In this document: piece by piece, positions 31,625-34,387 of the stretch
Layout: the number at the start of each line of letters is the position of its first letter
Position numbering within the stretch: position 1 is the stretch's first letter
DNA from: Alphaproteobacteria bacterium
GTDB lineage: Bacteria > Pseudomonadota > Alphaproteobacteria > Micropepsales > Micropepsaceae
Reading direction: 5' to 3'
Assembly (NCBI GenBank): GCA_003139615.1
Contig: PLJH01000022.1
Coordinates: 50,131 to 84,517, forward strand
Length of the DNA: 34,387 bases
Translations under genes and position numbers: made by a program
Notes under the pieces: generated by a model
Databases searched by the model: none
What the model saw: the letters and a program-made list of their open reading frames with translations, nothing else
What the model was told of the DNA's origin: nothing

Positions 31625-33502
31625 ATGGCCGGATTGTATTCGCCGTTCGCGCGTGTCGTGCTTTCGGCAATGGCGCTGTCTTCGCTGTGGATCGGCAGTG
31701 CGTCCGCGATCAACGTGACGACCTACCACTATGACAATTTCCGGACCGGCTGGAATCCCAACGAGACGGTGCTCACGCCCGCCAGTGTCGGCGAAGGCAC
31801 ATTCGGCATTCTGGCGAATGTGGTTGCGACCGGAAACATCGGAACTCAGCCCCTCATCGTTCAAGGCGTTAGCATTGCAGGGGGTACGCACGATGTCGTG
31901 TATCTCGGGACCAATGCGGATAACGTCGAAGCGTTCGACGCGACAAGCGGACAGAAACTCCTGTCGGTGAATCTCGGCACTCCGCCGCCAAAGACGATTT
32001 TCCCCATCCCGGTTCAAGTCGGTGTGCCGTCCACCCCCGTGATCGACACCACACAAAACGCGATGTTCGTGCTCACCTGCACCTACGAAAACAATCTGCC
32101 GGTCTATCGCCTGCACAAGCTGAACCTCAGCACGCTCACCGACATGGTACCGTCGGTTGTCGTCGCGGGGTCGACCAAGCTGGTCAGCGGCCAAGTGGTT
32201 CAGTTCCAGGCTTTGGTACAGAGACAACGTCCCGCGCTTCTGGAAGCCAATGGGAAGATTTACGCGGGCTTCGGCAGCTTCTCCGATCTGGCGCAAACGA
32301 CGTCGCGCGGCTGGTTGTTGGGCTGGAACGCAACGACATTGGCGCCGATGACAACCAACGAAGTCACGAATACGCGTGCGGGCAAGAGCGGAACCTGCAA
32401 TCGCTATCAAACGGGAACCTGCTATCTGACCTCGATCTGGATGTCGCAAACCGGCATCGCGGCAGACACCGCCGGCGATCTGTTTTTCGTCACGGGCAAT
32501 TCGCAGCCCGGCACCTACAGCCCGCCGAGCAACATCCAGGAGAGCGCGGTCAAGATGGAAGGCGATCTTGCGGAGATCAAGGACATCTTCACGCCGCATG
32601 AGGCCAACACTCTGGACAATACGGATTGGGATTTCGGCGCGGGCGGAATCACGCTTCTGCCCCCGCAGCCCGGCAAATATGCAAGCCTCGCGGTTGCAGC
32701 CGGCAAGAGCGGCATCATGTATCTGCTCAATCGGAACAATATGGGCGGTCATACGCTCGCTGCACCGGACAATGTCGTAGGTGAATATACGATCGGGGGG
32801 TGCTGGTGCGGGCAGACCTATTTCACGGGTTCCGACGGCATCGGTCGTGTGGTGTCCAGCGGCGATGTGACGGAAGAAGTGTGGAAGCTGCAGACGACGC
32901 CGACGGTGGGTCTGGTCCAGGAGAGCCAATCGGTTCCGCTCGATTCCGGACAGGATCGCGGGTTCTTCACTGCAGTCTCCTCGAAAGGAACTGAGGCGCA
33001 GACCGCGATCATCTGGGCACTGTCGCGTCCGACGACGACCGAGGGCAACATCACGCTTTATGCGTTTAACGCCGCGGACAGCACGACGATCTGGTCCTCG
33101 GTTGCGGGCACATGGCCGAATGTCGGGGAGAACTCAAATGTCGTGCCCGTGGTCGCAAACGGAAAAGTCTATGTGTGGGGCGGAGACAATCTGGCGATCC
33201 TCGGACTCAATTCCTCGTCCAGCGTTGCACTCAGAAGGAGCACACCCATGCCGCGCGTTTCCGGTCACGAAATTTATGGAACGGCGGTCGCGATCAACGG
33301 AAATATGATCAGCCTCAAGACGCGCACGGGCAAGATCGTGATGGTCGACAATTCCGCGGCGGACGCGGCGGACCGCACGATCGAGTTGTTCGTCGGCCGG
33401 GCACTCGTCATCGACGGCGATTACGACGGCGCCGGCGTCATGCACGCCAAATTGACCAACCGGGCCAAGTCCTCGCCGCTTCTGTGGTACAGCGACAAAT
33501 AA
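31625..33502 (+). CDS. secreted PQQ-like beta-propeller protein
   Basis: This 625-residue protein has a signal peptide (cleavage after SLWIGSASA, near residue 28), then INVTTYHYDNFRTGWNPNETVLTPASV. That opening is typical of large families of secreted PQQ-binding-like beta-propellers. Blade-like repeats follow, such as DVVYLGTNADNVEAFDATSGQKLLSVNLG, VIDTTQNAMFVLTCTYEN, KYASLAVAAGKSGIMYLLNRN and NITLYAFNAADSTTIWSSV. Cys pairs (GTCNRYQTGTC and GGCWCGQTY) may be disulfides or a metal/redox site. No dehydrogenase partner, cytochrome domain or PQQ gene is near, so catalytic activity cannot be assumed. ATG 31625 follows GGGGAG by 9 bases; the frame runs open 93 codons upstream but without signs of coding. 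The insertion element to the right hints at a variable region. Confidence 0.85.
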   Translation: MAGLYSPFARVVLSAMALSSLWIGSASAINVTTYHYDNFRTGWNPNETVLTPASVGEGTFGILANVVATGNIGTQPLIVQGVSIAGGTHDVVYLGTNADNVEAFDATSGQKLLSVNLGTPPPKTIFPIPVQVGVPSTPVIDTTQNAMFVLTCTYENNLPVYRLHKLNLSTLTDMVPSVVVAGSTKLVSGQVVQFQALVQRQRPALLEANGKIYAGFGSFSDLAQTTSRGWLLGWNATTLAPMTTNEVTNTRAGKSGTCNRYQTGTCYLTSIWMSQTGIAADTAGDLFFVTGNSQPGTYSPPSNIQESAVKMEGDLAEIKDIFTPHEANTLDNTDWDFGAGGITLLPPQPGKYASLAVAAGKSGIMYLLNRNNMGGHTLAAPDNVVGEYTIGGCWCGQTYFTGSDGIGRVVSSGDVTEEVWKLQTTPTVGLVQESQSVPLDSGQDRGFFTAVSSKGTEAQTAIIWALSRPTTTEGNITLYAFNAADSTTIWSSVAGTWPNVGENSNVVPVVANGKVYVWGGDNLAILGLNSSSSVALRRSTPMPRVSGHEIYGTAVAINGNMISLKTRTGKIVMVDNSAADAADRTIELFVGRALVIDGDYDGAGVMHAKLTNRAKSSPLLWYSDK

Positions 33503-33577
33503 TCGTTCTCGTCGTTCCGTTTCAATTTCGGTTCTTCGGAGACCGAGCGCGAAGAGTGCATCCGTCATCTGAGTTTG

Positions 33578-33694
33578 ATGGACACCGACGCTCCAGCGCT
33601 GTCGCGCCAACAGGCGGTAAGCATCGCGGCGACTCTCAAAGACCGTCTCCTTAGTGTCCGTCCGGCGACTTTGCGAGTCGCGAGAATCGGTTAG
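33578..33694 (+). CDS. short orphan reading frame, possible gene remnant
   Basis: The 38-codon frame from ATG 33578 reads MDTDAPALSRQQAVSIAATL and continues to a TAG at 33692. The same frame is open back to the stop of the propeller gene (33500), reading SFSSFRFNFGSSETEREECI and on through the ATG, 63 codons in all. Its composition looks coding but no ribosome binding site is seen. It may be the tail of a gene cut by the insertion element, or a chance frame. Confidence 0.2.
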   Translation: MDTDAPALSRQQAVSIAATLKDRLLSVRPATLRVARIG

Positions 33695-33717
33695 CGAAGG
33701 CGGCGGGTTGCAAGGCG

Positions 33718-33735
33718 GGAATCTGTTGTGATTCC
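33718..33735. repeat. inverted repeat at the probable left end of the IS5-family element
   Basis: GGAATC-tgttgt-GATTCC is a perfect 6-bp inverted repeat 33 bases before the transposase start. The TGTTGTGATTCC part may belong to the left terminal repeat of the element. The right end is outside the window, so the true terminus cannot be confirmed. Confidence 0.4.
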
Positions 33736-33767
33736 TTATGTGGCACCGAATCGTTTTGGAGGTGCCG

Positions 33768-34217
33768 ATGTGGACGGCTGAAAATCGCCCGCGCTACAAC
33801 CGCGACAAGCTGCGTTATCCGAGCGATCTGACCGACGATGAGTGGGCGCTTGTCGAACCGCTGATTCCGCCCGGCAAGCGTGGCGGCGGCAAGCGGACGG
33901 TTGTCATGCGCAACGTGGTCGATGGGTTGATGTACATTTTGAGTACGGGCTGTCAGTGGCGAGCGATCCCGAAAGATCTTCCGCCGCGCAGCACGCTGTT
34001 CGACTATCTCGATCTGTGGAGTTGGGACGGCACGCTGGAGCGCATCCATCATGCACTCTATGTGAAGTGCAGAGAACAGGAAGAGCGGGAGGCCAGCCCC
34101 ACAGCCGCCATCATCGACAGCCGGAGCGTCAAAAGCGCCGAAAAAGGGGGGCGTATGACCCGCATGGCTACGATGCAGGAAAGAAGATCAAGGGCAAGAA
34201 GCGCCACATTCTCGTAG
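33768..34217 (+). CDS. IS5-family transposase OrfA
   Basis: This 149-residue frame begins MWTAENRPRYNRDKLRYPSD with LTDDEWALVEPLIPPGKRGG, NVVDGLMYILSTGCQWRAIPKDLPP and LFDYLDLWSWDGTLERIHHALY, the standard N-terminal (helix-turn-helix, DUF4096-type) part of IS5/IS427 transposases. The first Asp of the DDE triad is in AAIIDSRSVKSAEKGG. After that motif the frame leaves the family sequence and ends at 34217, because the rest lies in the -1 frame. ATG 33768 follows GGAGG by about 6 bases and is preferred over ATG 33738. Confidence 0.88.
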   Translation: MWTAENRPRYNRDKLRYPSDLTDDEWALVEPLIPPGKRGGGKRTVVMRNVVDGLMYILSTGCQWRAIPKDLPPRSTLFDYLDLWSWDGTLERIHHALYVKCREQEEREASPTAAIIDSRSVKSAEKGGRMTRMATMQERRSRARSATFS

Positions 34218-34387
34218 ATACGCTCGGTCTGCTGCTGAGCGGCGCGGTTCACTCTGCCGATATCCAGGATCGCGACGGTGCTGCATCAGTTCTCGATGAG
34301 CGAACGCGCGCGCTGTTCCCGTTCATCCTGCGCATCTTTGCCGACGCCGGTTATCAGGGGCCACTCGCCGCAATGGCGGCTGCGCAG
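34142..34387 (+). CDS. IS5-family transposase OrfB, -1 frame, truncated by window edge
   Basis: From the A5G6 run at 34141-34151 the -1 frame continues without stops to base 34387: DPHGYDAGKKIKGKKRHILV, then DTLGLLLSGAVHSADIQDRD and FADAGYQG, which hold the second DDE Asp. The final Glu lies beyond the window. Production of a full transposase needs a ribosomal frameshift, or else the copy is dead; both are seen in this group. Confidence 0.8.

Larger units (their letters stand above)
33718..34387 (+). mobile_element. IS5-family insertion sequence (IS427-like), right end cut by window
   Basis: The element consists of a transposase made from two frames. OrfA starts at ATG 33768 and an overlapping OrfB continues in the -1 frame to the window edge. 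The boundaries are approximate: the left end is placed at the inverted repeat, and the right end, right inverted repeat and target duplication are not visible. Confidence 0.75.

Overview
This is a high-GC, densely packed stretch of chromosome from an alphaproteobacterium. I base that on three things: the codon and gene style, a ROSE-like thermosensor with a CTTGAA-type heat-shock promoter in front of an Hsp20 gene, and promoters of the GGAAC-N16-CGTT form read by the alphaproteobacterial general stress sigma factor EcfG. The genus cannot be fixed from the sequence. The gene content (trio of acyl-CoA dehydrogenases, SCP2-domain protein, several esterases) suits a soil or freshwater heterotroph.

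Left part (1-13241): amino acid and fatty acid metabolism. The window opens inside hutU (urocanate hydratase). A leftward operon follows: cystathionine beta-synthase, then a cystathionine gamma-lyase/synthase overlapping it by ATGA, then a secreted helical-barrel-like protein 3 nt downstream. Divergent from it is a homodimeric pyruvate-dehydrogenase-E1-like enzyme starting with TTG, then an SDR dehydrogenase. Since gamma-lyase action on cystathionine yields cysteine plus 2-oxobutyrate, the E1-like protein may handle that 2-oxoacid. Three acyl-CoA dehydrogenases form a leftward operon. Two carry a plausible catalytic Glu and one appears to lack it, which suggests a hetero-oligomeric enzyme. A threonine aldolase gene diverges from them.

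Middle part (13246-23734): a 1191-residue autotransporter (TTG start), a pentapeptide-repeat protein with two homologous modules, and two HSL-type esterase-fold proteins. One of these has Asp in place of the nucleophilic Ser. Between the two esterase-fold genes sits a self-contained heat-shock unit (promoter, RNA thermometer, hsp20, terminator). Next come an SCP2 protein plus a monoglyceride-lipase-like hydrolase, whose stop codon shares a CTAG palindrome with the convergent secF.

Right part (23735-34387): a leftward unit encodes a TPR / glycosyltransferase-like / DUF6165 fusion, overlapping a periplasmic cyclophilin and followed by secF. Opposite it, across an 8-8-8 inverted repeat, are an OafA-type acyltransferase and a DUF6265 protein. 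A small Gln-rich secreted protein and an SPFH/stomatin gene diverge from a nearly symmetric EcfG-type promoter. The last 3.3 kb hold a structured gene-free stretch, a secreted PQQ-like beta-propeller, a short orphan reading frame and the left part of an IS5-family element with a -1 frameshift at a poly-G run.

No RNA genes other than the proposed thermometer, no CRISPR array and no phage genes were seen. The candidates most likely to be new are: the E1-like/transsulfuration arrangement, the acyl-CoA dehydrogenase trio, the Ser-to-Asp esterase homologue, the bidirectional EcfG promoter, and the TPR-GT-DUF6165 / cyclophilin / SecF unit.
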